A DNA stretch of 64,000 nt from Hyperoodon ampullatus (Eukaryota; Chordata; Mammalia; Artiodactyla; Ziphiidae). The notes below the pieces were generated by a model. That model worked only from the letters and a program-made list of their open reading frames with translations. It had not been told where the DNA came from and searched no databases. How positions within the stretch are numbered: the stretch's first letter is position 1; each line of letters begins with the position of its first letter. This document shows positions 14,356 through 30,778 of this stretch, one piece after another. The position numbers were made by a program, and so were the translations under genes. The stretch covers positions 68,905,783-68,969,782 of the forward strand of contig OX457063.1 in assembly GCA_949752795.1 (NCBI GenBank). The letters run 5' to 3'.

Positions 14356-16202
14356 AAAAGTTAGCAGTCTACCATGAACTCTCCCATTCTTGGAGTCTGT
14401 GAAATTTATATATACTTTGAGGATGGGAGAATAAGGTCAGACATGTTGCAATCAAAATCTGCTAATTTAAAAAATCATATTTGGCATTAAAGTGTTCAAT
14501 TAATTATCTCTAGTGCTTGAATGTCCACTGATGAGTCTGCATTTGAATAGAGAGTAGGAGGAGGAGATAATAAGAGGATGATATTGGTTATGAAACAGAA
14601 GGCACTGTATTGTTCTTTTCCATTTGTTGACTGCAAATCTTCCATGTCTTGGCTGCTTTGTGATAGCATCAGCTGTTGCCGTTTCCTTTTATAAATAAAT
14701 ATTACTTCTTTGAGTCTCCCTAAATTATATTCTTAGCCTCCTTTCTTCAAATTCTTTCTCAAACTTTTTTTTTTTTTAAGCATTCCTTGGCTAATAGATT
14801 CAGATCCTATTTGTATGTTCATTTATGATTTGGGGCCATAATCATGTCAGTTACAAAGTGTCCTATAACTGCCATAGAGCTGATCTGATCCAGTTGTCAA
14901 AAAGCCTAAAGTTACAACTTTGTTGGGATTTGAAATGTTAGCATAGGTCAACAAATTGCAATTGGTTTGACTGCTTGCTGTTCAGCCTATGAATGGTAGA
15001 TTCAACCAGCTGAACAAACCTCATCTGAAAGGATGATCCCCGTTGAATGTTTGTGGTGTTAAATGAAGAGAGAAAGGCTCCATGCCATTGTGCATCGACT
15101 GTGTCCCTGCCAGGCTGGTGCCACTGTAGCAGCTCATTAGGCTCACTTAGTTTATGACCTGTGCATAGGAATTGTCACTATGTGTGGAGATCCACATGTA
15201 CAGGGGTTCCCTCAGGAAGTATTTAGTATTTTGCTTTCCATTTTTCTTACATAGAGTCTAGTTAGGCCCTACAATAGCAATAAAATTGTAAAATAAGTAA
15301 GTAGCTTTAAACTGATACAAATAATTTCTAAGGTATCATAAAAAAAATAAGCATATGATTCTGTAATAGTCAATGTTGGATTTTAATCCAATTTGTTGAA
15401 TTATTTTTTAGCCAAGATCTGAAAAACAGCATTGAAGAAGCAAGCCTTTTAGCCGTGTTTTTTTGTTTGTTTGTTTGTTTGCTTTTTTGGCTCTTTCTGA
15501 AAAAGAAAAGACTTTATCCTATTTTGTCTAACCTACTGCATTCATAGCCAGTGAAACACTGTGTAGGTTTCCATTAGAACATATTGTTTATGTTGTATTG
15601 CTGTGCAAAAGCCCACTGTGTAATGGTTCTCTTGGCTGGTTTCAATTAAAGACTATTTGTTGTTTTCTCTCCTTTTATTAATTGGTAAACATAACACAGC
15701 AGATTGTCATGGCTCAGAATGTAAGGATATTCCCCACACAGCAGACATGTCAGAGTCATTGTGCATCCACATTGCACATTTCTTCTTCCTTACCAAAGTC
15801 TATATATACTCAACCAATGAATTCATTATCATTTTTCTGCTGCACTGGCCTCTTCTAATTTGAAAGTAAATCCACTCTCCTACTCCCACTTTTAATACCT
15901 AGCTTTCTCCAACTCTGCCACACATCAGATCTCTCTAGGGCTGAGTCTCTTTCTCCAGCTATTACTTTTGCTGCTGCTGTATTCTTCCTCATATCTCCAG
16001 ACCCTCTGCTGTGCCATCAGACCCCATGGAACACTTGGCATTGAAATTTTAATTCTATTTCTACTAAAACCAACTTCAATAGTGTGTACAAGTGTTTGGT
16101 GAATCAGGTAGCTCTAGCTGGTAAATCTCTGCTCTTACAATTAAATGCGTTTCCTCTTTCTGGGTCTGAAGATTGAGGAAGAACCTCAGATTCTTCATTC
16201 TT

Positions 16203-16416
16203 TTTTTTTTTTTTTTTTTTTTTTGTGGTATGCGGGCCTCTCACTGCTGTGGCCTCTCCCGTTGAGGAGCACAGGCTCCGGACGCGCAGGCTCAGCGACC
16301 ATGGCTCACGGGCCCAGCCGCTCCGCGGCATGTGGGATCTTCCCGGACCGGGGCATGAACCCGTGTCCCCTGCATCGGCAGGCAGACTCCCAACCACTGC
16401 GCCACCAGGGAAGCCC
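16203..16416 (-). mobile_element. CHR-2-type SINE, short form
   Basis: Antisense copy with a long poly(T) tail. The target duplication gattcttcattctt is at 16189-16202 and 16417-16430, a perfect match, so it is fairly young. Confidence 0.96.
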
Positions 16417-17119
16417 GATTCTTCATTCTTGAAGGCAGTAATTAAGTCATTCACTTTCTCTTTGCTAAATTATAATAATTCCTTTCTTCTTTTCCATAGG
16501 TCCTACCTTTCAAACCTTTAATTACACTGCCGCTTACAAGGATGTTAAGTGGGGACCAAAACAATCTAACAGAAGCTTAGATTGCATATAGGATGGCATT
16601 TGTTCAGCTCAAGGGCTGTTATGGGGCCACAGGATGAGGCACTTCTCAGAACTTCCTTAAATAAAGGCACTGCAGGTTAGAGCCATGTGACTCTAAGCAC
16701 AGCTGAAGGAAGTGTGATTGACTGAGCCAGGCATGTCAGCTGCGGCCAACCCAGGGAGAGCTGCATGAGGATAAGGGTGATGGCCTCTGTCATCGGAGGC
16801 AAGGACCAACACCAGTATTATTAACTTAAAGAGTCAGAGTTCAGCTGTTTCTCTGTAATGTTTTTTTAAGAAGTAATTTCCCAGTAGTCAAAAGTTTTCC
16901 AACAGAAGAAGGTTATCCATCTACCTGTGGTTTGGGGACATAAGAGATTAACCTAAAAGGACTTTTACATTTCCTTCCAACTCCAAGAGTCTACTGCTCA
17001 GTGCTTTTCACTTGTTTTCTCTGAAATTACTTCATTCTCTGCCTATTTGTTTAAAAAAAAAACAGAAACAAAAACAAAAAAACAGAGAATAGGATACATC
17101 CATGGCTTTCTTATTAAGC

Positions 17120-17480
17120 CCTTTGTGTCCACTAGATGAATGTGGCAGACTATTATTTGTTCAGCAAAATCCATTTACTCTTCCTCTTGGGCACACAGCT
17201 AGACTGTAATTCCCAGCCTCCTTTGCAATTAGGTGTGGCCACATGACTAAGTTCTAGCCAATGAAATGTGAGAATGATGTGAGTCACTTCCAGGCCAGCT
17301 TGCTCCTCTCTCTACAGCTAATTGGAGAGACCAACCCCAGGTCAAGGGTCCCAAATGACAAGCAGGACAAACTTTTTGCCCAGTCCTTCCCTCCTCCACA
17401 CTACCCACCATCCCAGCTGAGGAACGCCTGCCTCAGACTATTAAATGAGCAACACTAAGCTTCCATTGTGTTTGATTCAT
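17120..17480 (+). repeat. Old interspersed repeat-like block, family not identified
   Basis: The segment contains 'taggtgtggccacatgacta' and 'ttctagccaatgaaatgtga', phrases I associate with ancient dispersed mammalian repeats. I cannot assign a family and see no terminal repeats. Confidence 0.35.
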
Positions 17481-18653
17481 TACACATTTTGGGCTCTACT
17501 TATTAAGGCAGCCTGGCCTGTACTAAGATACTTAGCAATTCACATAATGGCACTGAAGCATGCTGCTTTCTTGAACTAAAATCTCAATTATTGGAACTAA
17601 AATCTCAGTTTATTTTCTTTGTATATAGTCCCAGAAACTAACAAATATTTCAAACACAATTATCCAGAAGGTTTTCCTTTTGACAACTACATACAATTTG
17701 TACTTAAAAGCATTATCATGCTTGCTTTTTTCTTAAAATACCATATTTTTAAAAATCTATTTGTGGATATTTTAAAAATGTCTTCAAATACTTAAATATT
17801 TGGTAAGCTGGATGCATTTAACCATACTTAGCACACACTAAGTTTTCTTCATTTCTAATAAGTCTTCAGGTATTTGCACATGGTTATTTTTAGATGGAGT
17901 GCATTCTGAATTGTGAAAGAGCTTGGTACTTAGTATTGAGTCAGTATGGACTTTTTACCATTTCTCTGCAAAATCAGAAACTCTTTCCAGATATTTTTCA
18001 CAAAACTTAAATGATAAACTTTTCTGATGGTTAAAGACTGAGCCCTGTTGATAATGGGTCATAGTGGGATAGGATACATACAAAAGAAACCCATAAAATA
18101 GCAAAGAAATTTCTAGTAAAACAAACCAGAACTGAACATCCAAAGAAGTACTATTCCCTACAAGATAGTCATTTTTGGAGGCTTATGATGAAAACATTTC
18201 TTGCACTCTTCTTTTAAGGAAATTCAGTACTTTATACCTTCATATGATACACACGCATACATGCATGCACACGCACAATTCCCAAATGATACTACCCAAC
18301 TTGACCAGTGAGGCACAATATTTGTCAGAAATATTCTATATTTTCATTATTTTTTACAAACATAAGTTTGGTATGAATTCACTAACAAGTGAGAAAATAA
18401 AGACTAACACATACATATAAATAAAACAAACGGATAATTTTCCTTCTCAAGGTCCTTTTTCTTTAAGGGCTTCAATGCTATACGTCATAACTTCATATTT
18501 TCAGAACACTTTCATTGTATTCTCCCCTGAACACTGAGTTAACTTTTAATTAGAGAACATCTGCAATCACCAGAAACATAGATCCACAAATCAATTTATC
18601 ATTCATGTTTGGTTAAAGGAAAATAAAGAATACAAAAGCATCTGTATGCCTCA

Positions 18654-20368
<1,715 letters not shown>

Positions 20369-20388
20369 CACTTTTTGCTTCTGTTTTG
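20369..20388 (-). CDS. CACNB4: CACNB4 exon 7, 20-nt microexon (residues 200-206)
   Basis: A 20-nt exon completes Ala200 and encodes KQKQKV. It is flanked by gttgtcttttag and gtaagttg and fits exactly between the phase-1 end of exon 6 and the phase-0 start of exon 8. This is the short basic version of the variable HOOK exon of beta subunits. Beta-1 and beta-2 genes can swap it for a longer exon, but no such longer alternative was recognised in the 1.5 kb intron to its right. Because 20 is not a multiple of three, omission would break the frame. Only 223 bp separate it from exon 8. Confidence 0.94.
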
Positions 20389-22012
<1,624 letters not shown>

Positions 22013-22883
22013 AAGATGGCGGAGTAGAAGGACGTGCGCTCACTCCCTCTTGCGAGAGCGCTGGAATCACAACTAACTGCTGAACAATCACTGACAGGGA
22101 GACAATGGAACTCACCAAAAAAGATACCCCCCATCCAAAGACAAAGGAGAAGCCACAATGAGATGGTAGGAGGGGCGCAATCACAATAAAATCAAATCCC
22201 ATAACTGCTGGATGGGTGACTCACAAACTGAAGAACACTTATACCACAGAAGTCCACCCACTGGAGTGAAGGTTCTGAGCCCCACGTCAGGCTTCCCAAC
22301 CTGGGGATCTGGCAACGGGAGGAGGAATTCCTAGAGAATCAGACTTTGAAGGTTAGCAGGATTTGACTGCAGGACTTTGACAGGACTGGGGGAATCAGGG
22401 ACTCCACTCTTGGAGGGCACACACAAAGTAGTGTTCACATCAGGATCCAGGGGAAGGAGCAGTGACCCCATAGGAGACTGAACCAGACCTACCTGCTAGT
22501 GTTGGAGGGTCTCCTGCAGAGGGGGTGGCTGTGGCTCACCGTGGGGACAAGCACACTGGCAGCAGAAGTTCTGGGAAGTACTCCTTGGTGTGAGCCCTCC
22601 CAGAATCTGCCCTTAGCCCCACCAAAAAGCCGAGTAGGCTCCAGTGCTGGGTCGCCTCAGGCCAAACAACCAACAGGGAGGGAACCCAGCCCCACCTATC
22701 AGCAGACAAGTGGATCAAAGTTTTACTGAGCTCTGCCCACCAGAGCAACACCCAGCTCTACCCACCACCAGTCCCTCCCATCAGGAAGCTTGCACAAGCC
22801 TCTTAGATAGCCTCATCCACCAGAGGGCAGACAGCAGAAGCAAGAAGAACAATTCTGCAGCCTGTGGAACGAAAACCACATTC
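22013..22883 (+). promoter_or_regulatory. LINE-1 5' UTR / internal promoter region
   Basis: About 870 bp upstream of ORF1. It opens with aagatggcgg, which resembles the YY1 site that positions initiation at the start of LINE-1 elements. The rest is GC-richer than the surrounding intron. Promoter activity is inferred from the family. Antisense activity, if present as in human LINE-1, would point toward CACNB4 exon 6. Confidence 0.6.
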
Positions 22884-22903
22884 ACAGAAAGATAGACAAA
22901 ATG

Positions 22904-23268
22904 GGGGCTTTCCTGGTGGCGCAGTGGTTAAGAATCTGCCTGCCAATGCAGGGGACACGGGTTCGAGCCCTGGTCCAGGAAGATCCCACATGCCGTGGAG
23001 CAACTAAGCCTGTGTGCCACAACTACTGAGCCTGTGCTCCAGAGCCCGTGAGCCACAACTACTGAGCCCGCACGCTAAAACTGCTGAAGCCTGTGTGCCT
23101 AGAGCCTGTGCTCCGCAACAAGAGAAGCCACCGCAATGAGAAGCCCGCGCACCACAACGAAGAGTAGTCCCCGCTCGCCGCAACTAGAGAAAGCCCGCAT
23201 GCAGCAACGAAGACCCAATACAGCCAAAAAGAAATAAATAAATAATAAAAAATACATTAATTAAAAAA
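22904..23268 (+). mobile_element. CHR-2-type SINE, long form, nested in LINE-1
   Basis: 365 bp, head 'gggctttcctggtggcgcag', with the extra blocks of the long class and an A-rich tail. The exact 18-bp target duplication agaaagatagacaaaatg is at 22886-22903 and 23269-23286. The duplicated target ends with the ATG that starts LINE-1 ORF1. Confidence 0.96.
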
Positions 23269-23283
23269 AGAAAGATAGACAAA

Positions 23284-24234
23284 ATGAAAGGGCAGAGGAC
23301 TATGTACCAGATGAAGGAACAAGATAAAACACCAGAAAAAGAACTAAATGGAGTGGAGATAGGCAACCTTCCAGAAAAAGAATTCAGAATAATGATAGGG
23401 AAGATGATTTCCATTTGCATGGAACATGGAAAGGGCCTCAGAAAAAGAATGGAGGCAAAGATTGAGAAGATGCAAGAAATGTTTAACAAAGACCTAGAAG
23501 AATGAAAGAACAGCCACCTAGAATAATTAAAGAACAAACAAACAGAGATGAACAATACAATAACTGAAATGAAAAATACAGTAGAAGGAATCAATAGCAG
23601 AATAACTGAGGCAGAAGAACAGATAGCTGACCTGGAAGACAGAATACTGGAATTCACTGCCGTGGAACAGAATAAAGAAAAAAGAATGAAAGGAAATGAA
23701 GACAGCCTAAGAGACCTCTGGGACAACGTTAAATGCAGTAAAATTCGCATCATAGGGGTCCCAGAAGGAGAAGAGAGAGAGAAAAGACCCAAGAAAATAT
23801 TTGAAGAGATTATAGTCAAAAACTTCCCTAACATGGGAAAGGAAATAGCCACCCGAGTCCAGGAAGCGCACAGAGTCCCAGGCAGGATAAACCCAAGGAG
23901 AAGCATGCCAAGACACATAGTAATCAAACTGACAAAAATTAAAGACAAAGAAAAATTATTGAAATGAACAAGGGGAAAACGACAAATAACATATAAGGGA
24001 ACTCCAACAAGGTTAACAGCTGATTGCTCAGCAGAAACTCTACAAGCCAAAAGGGAGTGGCACAATATATTTAAAGTTATGAAAGGGAAGAACCTACAAC
24101 TAAGATTACTCTACCTGGCAAGGATCTCATTCAGATTCGATGGAGAAATCAAAAACTTTACAGACAAGCAAAAGCTAACAGAATTCAGCATCACCAAACC
24201 AGCTCTACAACAAATGCTAAAGGAACTTCTCTAA
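23284..24234 (+). pseudogene. LINE-1 ORF1 remnant (RNA-binding chaperone)
   Basis: About 317 codons long before decay. The N-terminal coiled-coil part (23284-23505) ends in a premature TGA. The frame resumes through the rest of the coiled coil and the RRM-like domain (IRIIGVPEGEE, then RVQEAHRVPGR) to another TGA at 23965-23967. The C-terminal domain remains recognisable to a TAA at 24232-24234. In an active element this protein trimerises and coats LINE-1 RNA. Here it is broken. The A-rich composition is normal for LINE-1. Confidence 0.9.
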
Positions 24235-24292
24235 GTGGGAAACACAAGAGAAGAAAAGGACTGACAAAACTAAACCCATAACAATTAAGAAA

Positions 24293-27200
24293 ATGGTAAT
24301 AGCAACATACATATCAATAATTGCCTTAAACGTGAATGGATTAAATGCTCCAACCAAAAGACAGAGGCTCGCTGAATGGATACAAAAACAAGACCCATAT
24401 ATATCCTGTCTACAAGAGACCCACTTCAGACCTAGAGACACATACAGACTGAAAGTGAGGGGATGGAAAAAGATGTTCCATGCAAATGGAAATCAAATGA
24501 AAGCTGGAGTAGCAATACTCATATCAAATAAAGTAGACTTTAAAATAAAGAATGTTACAAGAGACAAGGAAGGACACTACATAATGATCAAGGGATCGAT
24601 CCAAGAAGAAGATACAACAATTATAAATATATATGCACCCAAGATAGGAACAACTCAATACATAAGGCAACTGCTAACAGCTATAAAAGAGGAAACTGAC
24701 AGTAACACAGTAACAGTGGGGGACTTTAACACCTCACTTACAACAATGGACAGATCATCCAAACAGAATATTACTAAGGAAACACAAGCTTTAAATGACA
24801 CAATAGACCAGATAGATTTACTTGATATTTATACGACATTCCATCCAAAAACAGCAGGTTACACTTTCTTCTCAAGTGCACACAGAACATTCTCCAGGAT
24901 AGATCACCTCTTGGGTCACAAATCAAGCCTCGGTAAATTTAAGAAAATTGAAATCATATCAACCATCTTTTCCAACCACAACGCTATGAGATTGGAAATT
25001 AATTACAGGGAAAAAAACGTAAAAAACACAAAACACATGGAGGCTAAACAAAATGTTACTAAATAACCAAGAGATCACTGAAGAAATCAAAGAGGAAATC
25101 AAAAAATACCTAGAGACAAATGACAATGAAAACATGATGATCCCAAACCTATCAGATGCAGCAAAAGCAGTTCTAAGAGGGAAGTTTATAGCAATACAGG
25201 CCTACCTCAAGAAACAAGAAAAATCTCAAAAAAACCAATCTAAACTTACACCTAAAGGAACTAGAGAAAGAAGAACAAACAAAACCCAAAGTCAGTAGAA
25301 GGAAAGAAATCATAAAGATCAGAGCAGAAATAAATGAAATAGAAACAAAGAAAACAATAGCAAAGATCAATAAAAATAAAAGCTGGTTCTCTGAAAAGAT
25401 AAACACAATTGATAACCCTTTAGCCTGAGTCATCAAGAAAAAGAGGGAGAGGACTCAAATCAATAAAATTAGAAACGAAAAAGGAGAAGTTACAACGGAC
25501 ACCGCAGAAACACAAAGCATCCTAAGGGACTACTGCAAGCAGCTCTATGCCAAAAAAATGGACAACCTGGAAGAAATGGACAAATTCTTAGAAAGATATA
25601 ACCTTCCAAGACTGAACCGGGAAGAAATAGAAAATATGAACAGACCAATCACAAGTAATGAAATTGAAACTGTGATGAAAAATCTTCCAACAAATAAAAG
25701 TCCAGGACCAGATGGCTTCACAGGTGAATTCTATCAAACATTTAGAGAAGAGCTAACACCCATCCTTCTCAAACTCTTTAAAAAACTGCAGAGGAAGGAA
25801 CACTCCCAAACTCATTCTACGAGGCCACCATCACCCTGATACCAAAACCAGAGAAACACACTACAAAAAAAGAAAATTCCAGACCAATATCACTGATGAA
25901 TATATATGCAAAAATCCTCAACAAAATACTAGCAAACAGAATCCAACAACACATTAAAAGGATCATACACCATGATCAAGTGGGATTTATCCCAGGGATG
26001 CAAGGATTCTTCAATATATGCAAATCAATCAATGTGATACACCATATTAACAAACTGAAGAAGAAAAACCATATGATCATCTCAATAGATGCAGAAAAAG
26101 CTTTTGACAAAATTCAACACCATTTATGATAAAAACTCTCCAGAAAGTGGGCATAGAAGAAACCTACCTCAACATAATAAAGGCCATATACGACAAACCC
26201 ACAGCAAACATCATACTTAATGGTGAAAAACTGAAAGCATTTCCTCTAAAATCAAGGATAACCACTCTCACCACTACTATTCAACATAGTTTTGGAAGTC
26301 CTAGCCACGGCAATCAGAGAAGAAAAAGAAATAAAAGGAATACAAATTGGAAAAGAAGAAGTAAAAGTTTCACTGTTTGCAGATGACATGATACTATACA
26401 TAGAGAATCCTAAAGATGCCACCTGAAAACTACTAGAGCTAATCAATGAATTTGGTAAAGTTGCAGGATACAAAATTAATGCACAGAAATCTCTTGCATT
26501 CCTATACACTAACAATGAAAGATCAGAAAGAGAAATTAAGGAAACACTCCACTTTACCATTGCAACAAAAAGAAAAAAATAGCTAGGAATAAACCTACGT
26601 AGGGAGACAAAAGACCTGTATGCAGAAAACTATAAGACACTGATGAAAGAAATCAAAGATGACACAAACAGGTAGAGAGATATACCATGCTCTTGGATTG
26701 CAAGAATCAATATTGTGAAAATGACTATACTACCCAGAGCAATCTACAGATTCAATGCAATCCCTATCAAATTACCAATGGCATTTTTTTTACAGAACTA
26801 GAACAAAAAAATCTTAAAATTTGTATGGAGACACAAAAGACCCCAAAGAACCAAAGCAATCTTGAGGGAAATAAACAGAGCTGGAGGAATCAGACGCCCT
26901 GACTTTAGACTATACCGCAAAGCTACAGTAATCAAGACAGTATGGTACTGGTACAGAAACAGAAATATAGATCAATGGAACAGGATAGAAAGCCCAGAGA
27001 TAAACCCATGCACCTATGGTCAACTAATCTATGTCAAAGGAGGCAAGGATATACAATGGAGAAAAGACAGTCTCTTCAATAAGTGGTGCTGGGAAAACTG
27101 GACAGCCACATGTAAAAAAATGAAATTAGAACACTCCCTAACACCATACAAAAAAATAAACTCAAAATGGATTAAAGACCTAAATGTAAGACCAGGCACT

Positions 27201-28100
27201 ATAAAACTCCTAGGGGAAAACATAGGAAGAACACTCTTTGACATAAATCACAGCAAGATCTTTTTGACCCACCTCCTAGAGTAATGGAAATAAAAACAAA
27301 AGTAAACAAATGGGACCTAATGAAACTTAAAAGCTTTTGCAAAGCAAAGGAAACCACAAACATGACGAAAAGACAACCCTCAGAATGGGAGAAAATATTT
27401 GCAAATGAATCACCCGACAAAGGATTAATCTCCAAAATACATAAACAGCTCATGCAGCTCAATATTAAAAATACAAACAACCCAATCCAAAAATGGGCAG
27501 AAGACCTAAATAGACATTTCTCCAAAGAAGACATACAGATGGCCAAGAAGCACATGGAAAGCTGCTCAACATCACTAATTATTAGAGAAATGCAAATCAA
27601 AACTACAATGAGGTATCACCCCACACCAGTTAGAATGGGCATCATCAGAAAAGGTACAAACCACAAATGCTGGAGAGGGTGTGGAGAAAAGGGAACCCTC
27701 TTGCACTGTTGCTGGGAATGTAAATTGATACAGCCACTATGGAGAACAGTATGGAGGTTACTTAAAAACTAAAAATAGAATTACCACATGACTCAGCAAT
27801 CCCACTACTGGGCATATACCCAGAGAAAACCGTAATTCAAAAAGACACATGCACCACAATGTTCATTGCAGCACTATTTACAATAGCCAGGTCATGGAAG
27901 CAAACTAAATGCCTATTGACAGACAAATGGATATAGAAGATGTGGTACATATATACAATGGAATATTACTCAGCCATAAAAAGGAATGAAATTGGGTCAT
28001 TTGTAGAGATGTGGATGGATCTAGAGACTGTCATACAGAGTGAAGTAAGTTAGAAGGAGAGAAACAAATATCGTATATTAATGCATATGTGTGGAACATA
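24293..28100 (+). pseudogene. LINE-1 ORF2 remnant (endonuclease / reverse transcriptase)
   Basis: Begins 58 bp after ORF1. The endonuclease part is open from 24293 to 25066, with LNVNGL, QETH, VGDFN and SRIDHLL. The last catalytic motif reads SNH where SDH is expected. Several frameshifts and stops follow. The reverse-transcriptase FADD motif is encoded near 26380-26395, out of frame with the preceding open segment. The C-terminal cysteine motif ([18 protein letters not shown]) is in the 27284-27772 open segment. A C-to-T change creates a stop at 28051-28053, shortly before the normal end. Not functional. Confidence 0.92.
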
Positions 28101-29139
28101 GAAAAATGGTACAGATGAACCAGTTTGCAGGGCAGAAATAGAGACACAGATGTAGAGAACAAATGCATGGACACCAAGGCGGGGAAGTGGGTGGGGGGTG
28201 GTGGGATGAACTGGGAGATTGGGATTGACATATATACAGTAATATGTATAAAATAGATAACTAATAAGAACCTTCTGTATAAAAAAATAAATAAAATAAA
28301 ATTCAAAGAAAAAAAAGACTCATTCCCCAGATTCCTTGGAAGTAGAACTTGAGAGTACAAAGCTTTCTTTGGCCTTAATCCACTAAGTAATTCAAAACAC
28401 ACCAAGTCCTGCTATAGAGTACTTCAAGGATCTGCCCAAATGTTTTCTTTGACCTCCTTTCTCAGAGAAAGTGGGAAACTATCTAGGACCTGGAAATATT
28501 TTGCTAAAGTATGTCTCCTAATTATTCAATGCAGAAATGAGGCAAAAGAATCACTAATAGGAATGTTCTTGTGAACTGTCTTTTTAACCAACACTCGTCA
28601 CCAGTTCACTAGCTGGATGTCAAACACAGCTCAAAACAAGCAGTAAGACCTGGAAAAAGCACTTCTTATGTGGGGATCAGAATTAAGAACTGGCAGTAAG
28701 GATTTGGTCATGAATAATATTATGGAATGGAATGGAAGCTCATTGGTATTGGTCCCTGCATGTGGCTTGGGAAGCTTCCCTGGAGCCCACCAGGGCCCTC
28801 AGGAGCCCACCTTCCCACTTCTCCAGTGTCCCTTCCTTCAGTGCTTAAGTATGGTCCCTAGAGTTAGGACAATCTGATTTCTCCTCCCGGCTTTGCCCAT
28901 TACTAGTCGTGGGACCTTGGCACACCATATCATATCTTTGTGCCTGAGTTTCCCTATCTCTAGAAGGAGAAACTATACTTCACAGTTGGTATAAAGATAA
29001 AAGAAGATCATGTCTTTGAGCTCTTGGTTTTACTCTTGTGCCTGTGGGCAAAGTAAGCCTTTAGTTCAGAAGTGTAAAATAATTTTATGGAATAATAATA
29101 ATAGTAGTAGAATAACTTTGGAAATGGTGATAATAATTC

Positions 29140-29560
29140 ACTTATTATTTCATTCAAATATTTATTGAGTATTCACTGTCCTAGAAACTAGGAATACAAC
29201 AGTGGGGGAAAAAACAAAATTCCTTCCCTTATACAGACAAATTCTAATGGGAAATATCAGTATCAAACAGATGAATAGGTAAATATATAGTATTTCTGAT
29301 AGTAATAAGTGCAACAGAGAAAACTGAGTCGGGAGAGAGATAGGAAGCAAGGGAAGAGAAGTGGATTCAACTTTAAATATGGTGGCAGGAAAGGGGTCAT
29401 TGAAAAGGTGATATTTAACTAAGATCTGAAGCAGATGGAGTGATCCAGTGGAAAAGTGAAGAAAAGCGTCCAGTGAAAGGAAACAGCAATTGCAAAGGTC
29501 CTGAGACAGCAACATGTGTTCCCACATGGAGCAGCATGAGAGACAAAAAGTCTAGAGAAG
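29140..29560 (-). repeat. L2 LINE 3' end, antisense
   Basis: Follows the complement of the L2 3' terminus: 'tatttattgagtattcactg', 'aggggtcattgaaaaggtga', 'acagcaattgcaaaggtcct'. Strongly diverged. Confidence 0.65.
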
Positions 29561-30477
29561 AAGTAATAAGAGGGATTAATCATTAATAATATTATAAGCA
29601 TGTTATATACTAAAAAAGATTGATAATTAAAAGTGGGCTAACACTCTACATTTGTGATCTCCTATCACTGTTTAAGAGGTTCCCATTATGACAAGGCAGA
29701 AGGACCCCTGAAGAACAGAGAGGAGTTTTTGAAACAGAAAAGGATCTAATAGAAAAAGGAGGTTGAGAGTTAAGAGAAAGAACTGATTCTATTTTAGGAC
29801 TTTCAAAAAATGGTAACACATACCAAATCAGTGCTTCAATGTAGGCTCACAATATATGCAGGCTCAGTATGATTCTGATTTCTCCTCTCAGGCTTTGCTT
29901 GTAACCCTGGGACCTTTAAATACCTGCACTCTGAGATCTTTGTGGCTACTTCATTAGTTCACTAGAGGTTAATTCATCTGAAGCTGGACAGAGTCTTACC
30001 CCCAGTACCAAGCGATGGCAGTGGCCACAGAAAACCCTGGAGAAAGTGATACTAGTCCCAGGATGGTATTGCATGTGCCATGGCATTCTGTGCCCACTTG
30101 AAAGAGAGTCTCTGAAAGTTAACCAAGAAGAGCCATGATGCCAGGTCAGGCCAGGCCCCCACTTACTTTACTGAGAAAGGATGACCTACAGGACTCTCAC
30201 AGAGGAAAGCTTAGGTTCCCAGGAGGGTTTGCTGAAGCCACAGAAAACAGTCTCCACTGTGGAATTCGTGTTGATTCCAGGGGTGTCCAGGCTTCAGCAC
30301 ACAACGGGGAGAGTGAACTATCTGAAGCCCCTTTGTGTCAATTTCAGAAACACCTTGCACACAGAAAAGTAGCTTTTACTTTGAAAGCATGTATGTTTAA
30401 CCTAATAAGCAAACTTGAAAATATCACCTAATTTTCCTACTTCCTCCAAAAAAATTTAGAGAAAGGAAGGAGCCTTA

Positions 30478-30645
<168 letters not shown>

Positions 30646-30693
30646 TCACTGATCTTCACATTTATTAATCTCAGGGGACCAAAAGAATGAAAC

Positions 30694-30772
30694 ACTATAT
30701 TATATAATATTATACTATACTATATTACATATACAAACACTATTTATAGTATATTATACTATATTATATATA
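30694..30772. repeat. AT-rich imperfect palindrome
   Basis: Nearly pure A/T sequence whose left part (30694-30730) and right part (30741-30772) are imperfect reverse complements around a short centre containing aaacac. It lies 85 bp upstream of exon 5 in gene orientation. Confidence 0.7.
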
Positions 30773-30778
30773 TCTGGG

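Larger units (their letters stand above)
22013..28314 (+). mobile_element. Full-length LINE-1 with a nested SINE, antisense to CACNB4
   Basis: 6302 bp including a 365-bp SINE. Order: 5' UTR, ORF1 remnant, short spacer, ORF2 remnant, 3' UTR with a G-rich part, A-rich tail. The target duplication aagactcattcccca is exact at 21998-22012 and 28315-28329. The insertion site reads TCTT/AA on the cleaved strand, close to the LINE-1 endonuclease preference. Both ORFs carry stops and frameshifts, so the copy cannot move by itself. It lies head-on to the gene, with its 5' end next to exon 6. Confidence 0.97.

Noticed and set aside
23184..24065. A 293-codon minus-strand open frame, the longest in the window.
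   Set aside because: It is the antisense shadow of LINE-1 ORF1 and part of the nested SINE. Its Ser/Leu/Phe-rich product reflects A-rich sense sequence.
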